Positions 1-6,421 of a stretch of 11,905 bases of DNA are shown piece by piece. How positions within the stretch are numbered: the stretch's first letter is position 1; every line of letters begins with the position of its first letter. A model generated the notes under the pieces. That model saw only the letters and a program-made list of their open reading frames with translations. It was not told where the DNA came from and did no database searches. The position numbers and the translations under genes are program-made. This stretch comes from Microbacteriaceae bacterium (GTDB taxonomy: Bacteria; Actinomycetota; Actinomycetes; Actinomycetales; Microbacteriaceae), in NCBI GenBank assembly GCA_029979375.1, contig JAPOHQ010000026.1, forward strand, positions 1-11,905. The letters are read 5' to 3'.

Positions 1-1201
1 CGTCGTAGGCGTGGGCGAGGCGATCGGCCTTCTTCTGGTTACGCGTTGTGACATCTGCCCTGGTGAGGATGTGCAGCCGCTCTAGCTGCTCGGCAGCATC
101 CCGCACATACCTCCGGACAGCGGAGTCGCTCCACTGCTGATCGGAATAGCCAAAGAACCTTAGGTGGAGCTCGATCAGCCTGGAAACTGCCTTGATGGTG
201 TCGGTGTCGAATCTCAGCTCCGTCAAACGCTTCTTTGCCAGCTTTGCCCCCACCACGTCATGGTGGTAGAAGGTCACGGTGCCGCCCGCCTCAAGCCGCT
301 TGGTGGCGGGCTTTCCGATGTCGTGCAGCAGCGCGGCCAGACGAACCGTCAGGTCTTTCTCGAGTCCATAATCGGCTTCATAGCCGATAGCCTGCTCGAG
401 GACGGTGAGGGTGTGCTGGTAGACATCCTTGTGGTGGTGGTGCTCATCGCTTTCGAGTCTTAGGGCTGGAAGTTCCGGAAGGACCAGATCCGCAAGCCCC
501 GAGTCAACAAGAATCTCAAGCCCCTCCCTGGGGTTGCTCGATAGCAACAGCTTGGAGAGCTCGTCTCGAACCCGCTCCTTAGAAACGATCTCAATTCGAT
601 CGCGCATTCCGACCATTGCGTCAAACGCCGAGGGGTCAAGCTCGAACTGCAGCTGCGAGGCGAACCTCGCGGCGCGCAGCATCCGCAGCGGGTCATCCGA
701 GAATGAGATTTCCGGCTCTGCTGGGGTTCGCAGGGTCCTAAGTCCAAGGTCTCGCAGCCCGTTGTGGGGATCGACAAAGGTTCGCGTTGGGAGCCTCAGC
801 GCCATGGCGTTCACCGCAAAGTCGCGGCGCTTGAGATCGTCTTCCAGATTGTCGCCAAACTCCACGGTTGGCTTCCGAGACTTCAGGTCATAGGAATCAG
901 CGCGATAGGTGGTGATCTCGATTCGCTCACCTTTGACCTCGGCGGCAATCGTGCCAAACTCCCGCCCAACGTCCCAGGTTGCCGATGCCTTTGGGGCAAT
1001 CAGTTTCAGAATTTGCTCCGGCGAGGCATTGGTGGTGAAGTCAAGGTCTGGTGCAACGCGCCCCAAGATTGCGTCTCTGACTGGGCCGCCAACCAGGGCA
1101 AGCTCGAAACCGGCATTGTCGAATAGCTCGCCGAGCTCGTCCAGAAGCGGATTCTTGGTATTTTCGGCGAGGTTTGACAGCGCTTTGGCGACCTCTTGCA
1201 T
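1..1201 (-). CDS. pcnA: CCA tRNA nucleotidyltransferase, 3' end cut by window edge
   Basis: This enzyme adds or repairs the 3' CCA end of tRNAs in the cytoplasm, using CTP and ATP. I translated 400 codons; the C-terminus lies off the left edge. The nucleotidyltransferase head shows GGPVRD (residues 38-43), metal-binding D52 and D54 in a PDLDFTT stretch, RRDFAVNAMA (125-134), DDPLRMLRAARF (169-180) and ERVRDELSKLLL (209-220). A fused HD domain follows, with a four-histidine run at 254-257 and the HD pair H293-D294 in LLHDIGK. This head-plus-HD layout is typical of the actinobacterial enzyme, which is usually a little under 500 residues, so perhaps 80 are missing. The ATG at 1201 was chosen because the N-terminus then begins a few residues before the conserved helix leading into GGPVRD. 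No clear Shine-Dalgarno is visible. The gene is divergent from the NUDIX gene across 49 bases, as Rv3907c is from Rv3908 in M. tuberculosis. Confidence 0.95.
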   Translation of the reverse strand, partial: MQEVAKALSNLAENTKNPLLDELGELFDNAGFELALVGGPVRDAILGRVAPDLDFTTNASPEQILKLIAPKASATWDVGREFGTIAAEVKGERIEITTYRADSYDLKSRKPTVEFGDNLEDDLKRRDFAVNAMALRLPTRTFVDPHNGLRDLGLRTLRTPAEPEISFSDDPLRMLRAARFASQLQFELDPSAFDAMVGMRDRIEIVSKERVRDELSKLLLSSNPREGLEILVDSGLADLVLPELPALRLESDEHHHHKDVYQHTLTVLEQAIGYEADYGLEKDLTVRLAALLHDIGKPATKRLEAGGTVTFYHHDVVGAKLAKKRLTELRFDTDTIKAVSRLIELHLRFFGYSDQQWSDSAVRRYVRDAAEQLERLHILTRADVTTRNQKKADRLAHAYD

Positions 1202-1250
1202 GGCTTTAGCTTGCCACAGCGCGAGCGCTTGGCCCAAGTAGAGTTGGCTT
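1202..1250. promoter_or_regulatory. Short divergent promoter region; candidate leaderless start for the NUDIX gene
   Basis: These 49 bases separate the divergent starts of pcnA and the NUDIX gene and must hold promoters for both. On the + strand, TAGAGT at 1239-1244 fits the TAnnnT pattern of a -10 element. It lies six bases before the NUDIX ATG, so transcription could begin at or next to the start codon. The NUDIX ATG has no recognisable Shine-Dalgarno, which fits a leaderless mRNA, a common arrangement in actinobacteria. No good -35 is visible at normal spacing, and I found no convincing -10 for pcnA. This is inferred from short motifs only. Confidence 0.3.
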
Positions 1251-1697
1251 ATGAGCCAGCCGCGTTTTCGAACCCAAAATGAGGTTTCCGCGGGTGGGCT
1301 CGTTCTAAGCCAAGACAATCCCAGGTTGATAGCTCTTATCAGCCATCGCAATCGCGGCGGGCATGAGGACTGGGTAATCCCCAAGGGTCACCGCGAGCGA
1401 GGCGAGAGCCTCGAGCTGACCGCAGCTCGCGAGGTCCGCGAAGAAACCGGACTTGAGGTTGAGGTCTTGGACAAGATTGGTGAGATCAGTTATAGCTTCC
1501 GAATGAAAAATGTTCGGATTCAGAAGACGGTGCATCACTTTCTGATGCGTCAGGTCGCAGGGGAACTCTCCGCGGACAACGACCCGACCGGAGAGGTGCT
1601 GCGGGTTGGCTGGTTTGACCTCGATGAGCTTGATTCAACGCTTGCCCACGAAAACGAGCGCAGCGTTGCGGCCCAGGCTTTGGAGATGCTTCGGTGA
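1251..1697 (+). CDS. NUDIX hydrolase, MutT4-position family
   Basis: This is a cytoplasmic hydrolase of nucleoside-diphosphate-linked substrates. The complete NUDIX box is visible: G46, E52, R60, E61, E64, E65, G67, matching GX5EX7REUXEEXGU. At 148 residues it is a single NUDIX domain with no extra domain. It starts at ATG 1251 without a clear ribosome-binding site and ends in a GTGA overlap with the next gene. The position next to pcnA and ahead of the DUF6049-like gene and murJ matches M. tuberculosis mutT4 (Rv3908), so orthology is likely. The substrate cannot be read from the sequence: oxidised nucleotides, dinucleoside polyphosphates and RNA caps are all possible for this fold. Confidence 0.92.
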   Translation: MSQPRFRTQNEVSAGGLVLSQDNPRLIALISHRNRGGHEDWVIPKGHRERGESLELTAAREVREETGLEVEVLDKIGEISYSFRMKNVRIQKTVHHFLMRQVAGELSADNDPTGEVLRVGWFDLDELDSTLAHENERSVAAQALEMLR

Positions 1698-2155
1698 AGC
1701 GATTCCTCGCGACCCTGGCAGCGCTGCTGCTGATTCCGCTGCCGGCGGCGGCAGAGCCCGAGATCGTTCCGGGCTCGAGCATCAACCTGGTGGCCAGAGA
1801 CGCCCGGATTCCGGTAACAATCAGCAATCCCGATGCAGAGCCCGTGACCGTGACCCTGGTCGCCGAAAGCACGAGCTTCAGGCTCGAGGTTCTCGAGACG
1901 GCCGAGGTCCTAGTCCCAGCCGGCTCAACCCAGCTGGCGGAGATCCCGGTTCGAGCGATTGCAAACGGACCGGTTGAGATCAGGGTCTGGCTCGAGATTG
2001 ACGGGGAGCAAATCGGAGCGGAGAGCGTGATTGAGGTCAGCGTCAACTACGACGTTGAGCTTTTTTTGCTCGTCAGCTTCGCAGTTGCGATGTTTGCACT
2101 GATGATTGTTGGCGTGATTCGTACCACCCTGCGGCTAAGGCGTAGAAGTGAGTGA
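1694..2155 (+). CDS. Small secreted, membrane-anchored protein; C-terminal remnant of the DUF6049 family
   Basis: This 153-residue protein probably lies mostly outside the membrane. Residues 1-20 form a signal peptide (KR, hydrophobic core, AAA before E21). Residues about 25-120 are rich in alternating V, T and I with a VPAGS turn, as expected of one Ig-like beta-sandwich. Residues about 122-142 form one membrane segment followed by a basic tail, RTTLRLRRRSE. The GTG start at 1694 overlaps the NUDIX stop by four bases and has GGAGA at 1682-1686 seven bases upstream. Its end overlaps murJ by eight bases. Other actinobacteria encode a protein of several hundred residues here (Rv3909 in M. tuberculosis, DUF6049-like). 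From memory, that family ends in the same beta domain, membrane helix and basic tail. I infer that only this end is kept, with its own signal peptide. The biochemical function is unknown; linkage to murJ suggests the cell envelope. Confidence 0.85.
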   Translation: MKRFLATLAALLLIPLPAAAEPEIVPGSSINLVARDARIPVTISNPDAEPVTVTLVAESTSFRLEVLETAEVLVPAGSTQLAEIPVRAIANGPVEIRVWLEIDGEQIGAESVIEVSVNYDVELFLLVSFAVAMFALMIVGVIRTTLRLRRRSE

Positions 2156-3803
2156 GCTGAATCCGTCCGTCACCCGCAGCTCACTGGTGATGGCGAGCGG
2201 GACGATAGTTTCGAGAATTCTGGGCTTCGCGCGAGCGGTGCTACTGGCTGCCGCAATTGGTGTCACGACCGATGCCGCCGATGCATTTGGTGTTGCGAAC
2301 CAGCTCCCAAACAACGTCTACGCGATCATCGTCGGTGGGGTTCTCAATGCAGTCCTGGTTCCCCAGCTGGTGAAGGCTCGGAAGGGAGCCGACGGTGGCA
2401 AGGGCTACATCGACAGGTTTGTGACCCTCGCAATTACCGTGTTCTTCTCTGTGACGCTGGTATTCACCATCGCCGCACCGTTACTGGTCCGGCTCTACAC
2501 ATCCGGTTGGAGTGAAGATCAGCTTGCCCTGGCGACAGCGTTTGCCTACTGGTGCCTCCCGCAACTTTTCTTCTATGGGCTCTACTCCGTGTTTGGCGAG
2601 GTGCTGAACTCCCGAAAAGCCTTTGGGCCGTTCATGTGGGCGCCGGTATTGAACAATGTGGTCTCACTCGCCGGATTGGGAGCCTTCATTCTCATCTTTG
2701 CTGCAGATCCAACAGGTGAGCGAGCAATCAGCGAATGGGGCGCCGACAGAATCACTCTGCTGGCCGGCAGTGCAACCCTCGGCGTCGCGGCTCAGGCCCT
2801 GATTCTGCTGGTCAGTTGGCGCCGAATCGGGCTGAAACTAAGCCTGAACTTCCAGTGGCGAGGATTTGGCCTAGGGCCCGCCCTGAGGGCCGCTTCCTGG
2901 TCGCTCGGCATGGTTCTGGTCACCCAAATTGGTGGCCTTGTCCAGACCGCAGTGGCCTCGACGGCCGCGGCAGAGCGCGCTTCTTCTCCGGCGGTGGCCT
3001 CGGTTGCTGCAGCAGCGATTGCCTGGTTGATTTTCATGCTGCCACACTCGGTCGTGACGGTCTCAATCGCGACCGCCTACTTCACCCGGATGGCGGAACA
3101 CAATCAGGCTGGTCGAATCGAAGATTTCAAGAGGGACCTCACGACCGGCCTCAGAGTAATTGCCCTGGTGAGCGTCTTTTCGACCGCAACCCTGATAGTG
3201 CTGAGCTATCCAATTGCCAGGGTCTTCGTGGGGGAGTATCCCGCCACAGCGGCGCTGGGTAATGTGATTGCTGCCTTCATGCTTGGTCTTTTGCCCTTTA
3301 GCTTCGTCTACATGATTCAGCGGGCGTTTTTTGCTCTCGAAGACACCAAAACTCCCTTCATCTTTACCTCGGTCCAGATAGCGATTCACATTGCGGGCTC
3401 AGTCACCATGGGTTTTGTGATGCCGAAGCAGTATCTGGTGGTTTCGATCGCCCTGGTCACCGCGTTCTCCATAACCATCCAGGGGCTCGTGGGTTATTCG
3501 ATGCTAAAGCGGCGGATTGGTGGGCTTGGTGGGCTTGGCGTTGGTCCTGCAGTTGGAAAGTTCCTGCTGGCGGTTATCCCCGCAGCCGCCTCGGGCGTTG
3601 GGATCATGTTTGCCCTTGGGGGCATTGGGGCTGGGGCTTTTCCGGTGGACAAGGTGCTCACAGCGGTGGCTAGCAGCGCCGCGGTTGGCCTAGCCATGGG
3701 CCTTGTTTACGCCGCATTTCTTTGGTTGTTGAAAGCCGGCGAGCTAAGGGAAGTCTTCGCTGGGCTGCGGGGTAGATTTGGGGCTGGAAACAAAGCCGAC
3801 TAG
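2148..3803 (+). CDS. murJ: Lipid II flippase MurJ (MviN family)
   Basis: MurJ moves the peptidoglycan precursor lipid II across the cytoplasmic membrane. The 551 residues are almost all hydrophobic segments, consistent with the 14-helix MOP-superfamily fold. The N-terminus carries the family pattern SRILGFAR (R23 and R29 match the essential arginines of the E. coli protein), followed by DAFGVANQLPNN and GGVLNAVLVPQL. The GTG start at 2148 has AAGG at 2137-2140 seven bases upstream and overlaps the preceding gene by eight bases, so translation is probably coupled. The protein ends just after the last membrane helices (RGRFGAGNKAD). It therefore lacks the cytoplasmic pseudokinase and extracellular extension that make the mycobacterial homologue (Rv3910) more than twice as long. 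Regulation by FhaA through phosphorylation, as in mycobacteria, is unlikely here. Confidence 0.97.
   Translation: MSELNPSVTRSSLVMASGTIVSRILGFARAVLLAAAIGVTTDAADAFGVANQLPNNVYAIIVGGVLNAVLVPQLVKARKGADGGKGYIDRFVTLAITVFFSVTLVFTIAAPLLVRLYTSGWSEDQLALATAFAYWCLPQLFFYGLYSVFGEVLNSRKAFGPFMWAPVLNNVVSLAGLGAFILIFAADPTGERAISEWGADRITLLAGSATLGVAAQALILLVSWRRIGLKLSLNFQWRGFGLGPALRAASWSLGMVLVTQIGGLVQTAVASTAAAERASSPAVASVAAAAIAWLIFMLPHSVVTVSIATAYFTRMAEHNQAGRIEDFKRDLTTGLRVIALVSVFSTATLIVLSYPIARVFVGEYPATAALGNVIAAFMLGLLPFSFVYMIQRAFFALEDTKTPFIFTSVQIAIHIAGSVTMGFVMPKQYLVVSIALVTAFSITIQGLVGYSMLKRRIGGLGGLGVGPAVGKFLLAVIPAAASGVGIMFALGGIGAGAFPVDKVLTAVASSAAVGLAMGLVYAAFLWLLKAGELREVFAGLRGRFGAGNKAD
3519..3536. repeat. Two tandem copies of a 9-base unit inside murJ
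   Basis: GGTGGGCTT occurs twice in direct succession and encodes part of a Gly-Gly-Leu repeat in a loop between late MurJ membrane helices. The repeat keeps the reading frame. It is short and may be a replication-slippage product of no functional weight. Confidence 0.6.
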
Positions 3804-3813
3804 TGTTTTGTCT

Positions 3814-3839
3814 GGAATAGATAGATAACCATCTATGTT
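3814..3839 (+). promoter_or_regulatory. SigR/SigH-type (disulphide stress ECF sigma) promoter of trxB-trxA
   Basis: GGAAT at 3814-3818 is followed after exactly 18 bases by GTT at 3837-3839. This is the published consensus for Streptomyces SigR (GGAAT, N18, GTT) and close to that of mycobacterial SigH. In those genera the thioredoxin system is a classical target. Transcription would begin roughly at 3845-3850, leaving a short leader with a GGGAAAG ribosome-binding site at 3849-3855 before the trxB ATG. The spacer also holds a 6-base inverted repeat (ATAGAT at 3821-3826, ATCTAT at 3831-3836), which may be chance. The motif match is direct; control by a SigR homologue is inference, since the sigma gene is not in the window. 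Confidence 0.75.
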
Positions 3840-3860
3840 TATCCAGTCGGGAAAGAACAA

Positions 3861-4781
3861 ATGCGCGAAGTAATAATCATTGGATCCGGCCCTGCCGGCT
3901 ACACGGCAGCCATCTACGCTGCCCGGGCACAGCTCAACCCCCTTCTGATAGCCAGCAGCGTTGAGCCCGGTGGAGAGCTGATGAAGACCACAGAGGTGGA
4001 AAACTTCCCCGGCTTTCCGGAGGGCCTGATGGGCCCCGACTTGATGGCAAACTTCCAGGCCCAGGCGGAGCGTTTTGGCACCGAAATCCTTTTTGACGAC
4101 GTGGTAGAGGTAGACCTCAAGGGCGAGGTGAAAAAGGTCAAGACCGGCGGTGGTGAGACCTTTGAAGCCAAGGCCGTGATCATCTCGACCGGTGCCGCCT
4201 ACCGCGAGCTCGGCCTCGAGAACGAGAAACGGCTCAGCGGTCACGGAGTCAGCTGGTGCGCAACCTGCGATGGCTTTTTCTTTAGAGACAAGACCATCGC
4301 GGTCGTTGGTGGCGGCGACTCGGCCATGGAGGAGGCTAACTTTCTGACCAAGTTTGCCTCGAAGGTCTATGTGATCCATCGCCGAGACAGCCTGAAGGCC
4401 TCAAAGATCATGCAGCAGCGGTCTTTTGATAACCCGAAGATCGAATTCATCTGGAACTCCGCGGTCGCTGAGCTCAAGGGTGGCGAGAAACTCGAGGGCG
4501 TTGTGCTCGAGGACACCCAGACTGGCGAGAAAAGGGACCTTGAGCTCGAGGGTCTGTTCATTGCAATCGGAAATGACCCGAGGGTGGATTTGGTTGAGAA
4601 TCAGGTGGAGCTAACGGCCGAGAGATTCATCAAGGTTGAGGGCAGGAGCTCGAAGACGTCTCTCCCTGGCGTATTTGCCGCGGGAGACGTTATCGACCCC
4701 ACCTACCGACAGGCCATCACAGCCGCCGGCTCTGGCTGCGTCGCAGCATTGGACGCGGAACACTACCTGAGTTCACATTAG
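3861..4781 (+). CDS. trxB: Thioredoxin-disulfide reductase
   Basis: This is a cytoplasmic FAD enzyme that uses NADPH to reduce thioredoxin. The 306 residues have the expected layout: FAD-binding GSGPAG at 8-13, redox-active CATC at 133-136 followed by D137, NADPH-binding GGGDSA at 150-155, the HRRD motif from 173 that selects NADPH, and a C-terminal FAD motif GVFAAGDV. The length is normal for the low-molecular-weight bacterial class. The ATG at 3861 follows a purine-rich GGGAAAG five bases upstream and a SigR-type promoter. Its TAG stop lies within the trxA ribosome-binding site, so the two genes are one operon. In M. tuberculosis the equivalent trxB2-trxC pair sits at the same place near the origin. 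Confidence 0.98.
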   Translation: MREVIIIGSGPAGYTAAIYAARAQLNPLLIASSVEPGGELMKTTEVENFPGFPEGLMGPDLMANFQAQAERFGTEILFDDVVEVDLKGEVKKVKTGGGETFEAKAVIISTGAAYRELGLENEKRLSGHGVSWCATCDGFFFRDKTIAVVGGGDSAMEEANFLTKFASKVYVIHRRDSLKASKIMQQRSFDNPKIEFIWNSAVAELKGGEKLEGVVLEDTQTGEKRDLELEGLFIAIGNDPRVDLVENQVELTAERFIKVEGRSSKTSLPGVFAAGDVIDPTYRQAITAAGSGCVAALDAEHYLSSH

Positions 4782-4785
4782 GAGG
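4780..4785 (+). promoter_or_regulatory. Ribosome-binding site of trxA overlapping the trxB stop codon
   Basis: AGGAGG, a perfect Shine-Dalgarno core, begins inside the TAG stop of trxB (4779-4781) and ends four bases before the trxA ATG. It fixes the trxA start. It also suggests strong initiation, in keeping with thioredoxin being needed in greater amounts than its reductase. Confidence 0.9.
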
Positions 4786-4789
4786 CAGC

Positions 4790-5110
4790 ATGCCTATCGA
4801 GACAACGACTGACAAGTTCGAGTCCGACGTATTGGCTTCACAAAAGCCTGTGGTGGTTGACTTTTGGGCCGAGTGGTGCGGTCCCTGCCGCATGATCTCG
4901 CCGATCCTCGAAGAAATAGCCGAGGAATACCGCGAGAAGCTCACCATTGCGAAGGTAAACGTAGACCACGAGCCCGATCTGGCCATGCGTTACAACGTCA
5001 CGGGAATACCACTGCTCGGGGTATTCAAGGGCGGTCAGATGGTCAAGCAGCTGGTTGGAGCAAGGCCCAAAGCGGATTTGCTCAACGAGCTCGCAGAATT
5101 CATTTCCTAG
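4790..5110 (+). CDS. trxA: Thioredoxin
   Basis: This small cytoplasmic dithiol protein reduces protein disulfides and is recharged by TrxB. The 106 residues form one thioredoxin fold with the active site WCGPC (C30, C33) and the cis-proline loop at P74. The length is typical. The residue after the cis-proline is leucine (GIPLL) instead of the usual threonine, a mild variation at a substrate-contact site. The gene begins eight bases after the trxB stop with a perfect AGGAGG and should share the SigR-type promoter upstream of trxB. The next gene starts 51 bases later. I see no convincing terminator hairpin in that gap. Confidence 0.97.
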   Translation: MPIETTTDKFESDVLASQKPVVVDFWAEWCGPCRMISPILEEIAEEYREKLTIAKVNVDHEPDLAMRYNVTGIPLLGVFKGGQMVKQLVGARPKADLLNELAEFIS

Positions 5111-5161
5111 CCCAAACCCCGCTCTGGAACTAGACTTTGCGCTAAACCCAAAGGAGCGCAG

Positions 5162-6421
5162 GTGAGCGAAACACGCCTGGGACAGGCAACGAACTTTGAT
5201 TCGTGGAAGCATGCCTACGCCAAGCGCGCCGAAAACCTTGCAGTTTCCGAGGTCAGGGCCCTTTTTTCGGTTGTCTCTAGGCCCGAGGTCGTATCGCTGG
5301 CCGGTGGCATGCCGGATGTCAGCGCTATGGACAACGACCTGATTCGCACCGCCTTTGACTCCCTAATGTCTTCCAGGCCCCAATACGCGCTGCAATATGG
5401 CGGTGGTCAGGGTGACCTAAGGCTCAGAGAACAGATCCAGGAAATCATGGAACTTGAGGGGGTTCACGGCTCCGTTGAGGACCTGATGATCACAACTGGT
5501 TCCCAGCATGCTCTCGAGCTACTCTCAGACTTGTTCCTGGACCAGGGCGATGTGGTGCTGGTCGAATCCCCAAGTTACGTGGGAGCCGTTGGCATCTTCC
5601 GCCACAAAGAGGCACACATCGAGCACGTCTTCACCGACGCGGATGGCATCAGCCCTGTCGCGGTAGCGGAGGCGGCGGACCGGCTAATCGCAGATGGCAA
5701 GCGGGTCAAGCTTCTCTATTTGGTTCCAAACTTTGCCAACCCGAGTGGCGTGACCCTGTCAGAGAGTCGACGGGATGAGCTGATCAAGGTTTGTGCCGAG
5801 CGTGGCATTTTGATCATCGAAGACAATCCCTACGGTCAGCTTTACTTCGACAAGCAGCCACCGAGAGCCCTGAGGGCCCGTGAGGCCGAGGGAGTGGTGT
5901 ACCTGGGCAGTTTCTCCAAGATTCTCTCGCCGGGGCTCAGGGTTGGTTACGTACTTGCCCCACCAGCCATCAGAGAAAAGCTTGTGCTGGCAAATGAATC
6001 CGCGGTTTTGTCGCCGGCAACCTTCGCGCAAATGTTGATCAGCGAATACCTATCGATTTGCGACTGGAAGGCGCAGATTGCGAGTTATCGCAATCTCTAC
6101 CGAGAAAAGCGCGATGCTGCTTTTTCCGCGCTGGAGCAATACTTGCCCAAGGTTGCCACGACGAGGCCCGAAGGCGGGTTCTTCCTTTGGTTGACCCTCC
6201 CGCAGGGCCTGAACTCAAAGGAAATGCTGCCACTGGCTGTTACCGAACTAGTCGCCTACACACCTGGCACGGCATTCTTTGGAGACGGCCGAGGCAAGGA
6301 AAACATCCGGGTTTGCTTCTCCCACCCAACCTCTGAGCGGGTGAAGATTGGAATCCAAAGGCTTTCCAATGTAATCAACCGCCAGATTGACCTAATCGAC
6401 ACGTTTGGTGTTCAGCAGTGA
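5162..6421 (+). CDS. PLP-dependent aminotransferase, fold type I (ARO8/LysN-like)
   Basis: This is a cytoplasmic class I/II aminotransferase. The 419 residues show the family landmarks: SLAGGMPD near 45-52, YGGGQGDLRLRE at 79-90, PNFANPSG at 189-196 with N193, DNPYG at 221-225 with the cofactor-pairing D221, the Schiff-base lysine K253 in GSFSKILSPGLRVGY, and the carboxylate-binding R383 in NIRVCFSHPT. There is no GntR-type DNA-binding domain, so it is a stand-alone enzyme and not a MocR regulator. The GTG start is set by AAGGAG at 5151-5156, five bases upstream. TAGACT at 5131-5136 could be a -10, but no -35 supports it. The end overlaps the ddl-like gene by four bases (GTGA), so the two are co-translated. 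The substrate is unknown; aromatic, branched-chain or 2-aminoadipate-type substrates fit the family. Confidence 0.93.
   Translation: MSETRLGQATNFDSWKHAYAKRAENLAVSEVRALFSVVSRPEVVSLAGGMPDVSAMDNDLIRTAFDSLMSSRPQYALQYGGGQGDLRLREQIQEIMELEGVHGSVEDLMITTGSQHALELLSDLFLDQGDVVLVESPSYVGAVGIFRHKEAHIEHVFTDADGISPVAVAEAADRLIADGKRVKLLYLVPNFANPSGVTLSESRRDELIKVCAERGILIIEDNPYGQLYFDKQPPRALRAREAEGVVYLGSFSKILSPGLRVGYVLAPPAIREKLVLANESAVLSPATFAQMLISEYLSICDWKAQIASYRNLYREKRDAAFSALEQYLPKVATTRPEGGFFLWLTLPQGLNSKEMLPLAVTELVAYTPGTAFFGDGRGKENIRVCFSHPTSERVKIGIQRLSNVINRQIDLIDTFGVQQ

Noticed and set aside
429..893. Forward open frame of 154 codons inside pcnA
   Set aside because: The minus-strand reading gives every PcnA motif in order, while the forward translation is Ser/Arg-rich with no recognisable motif.
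1486..2046. Open frame of 186 codons on the minus strand across the NUDIX and DUF6049-like genes
   Set aside because: It is Ser/Thr/Arg-rich without motifs, lies antisense to two well-supported genes, and is an expected shadow in G+C-rich DNA.
2735..3262. Forward open frame of 175 codons inside murJ
   Set aside because: It is an out-of-frame shadow; the murJ frame is continuous and carries the family pattern throughout.
3812..3846. Imperfect hairpin (CTGGA/TCCAG outer arms, ATAGAT/ATCTAT inner arms) read as a murJ terminator
   Set aside because: The stem is interrupted and AT-rich, no T-run follows, and the bases are better explained by the SigR-type promoter elements they contain.
3744..4379. 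Open frame of 211 codons on the minus strand opposite trxB
   Set aside because: It is antisense to the trxB motifs, shows no domain pattern, and would cross the trxB promoter.
5126..5151. GGAAC upstream of the aminotransferase as a second SigR-type promoter
   Set aside because: No GTT occurs at the required 17-19 base spacing.
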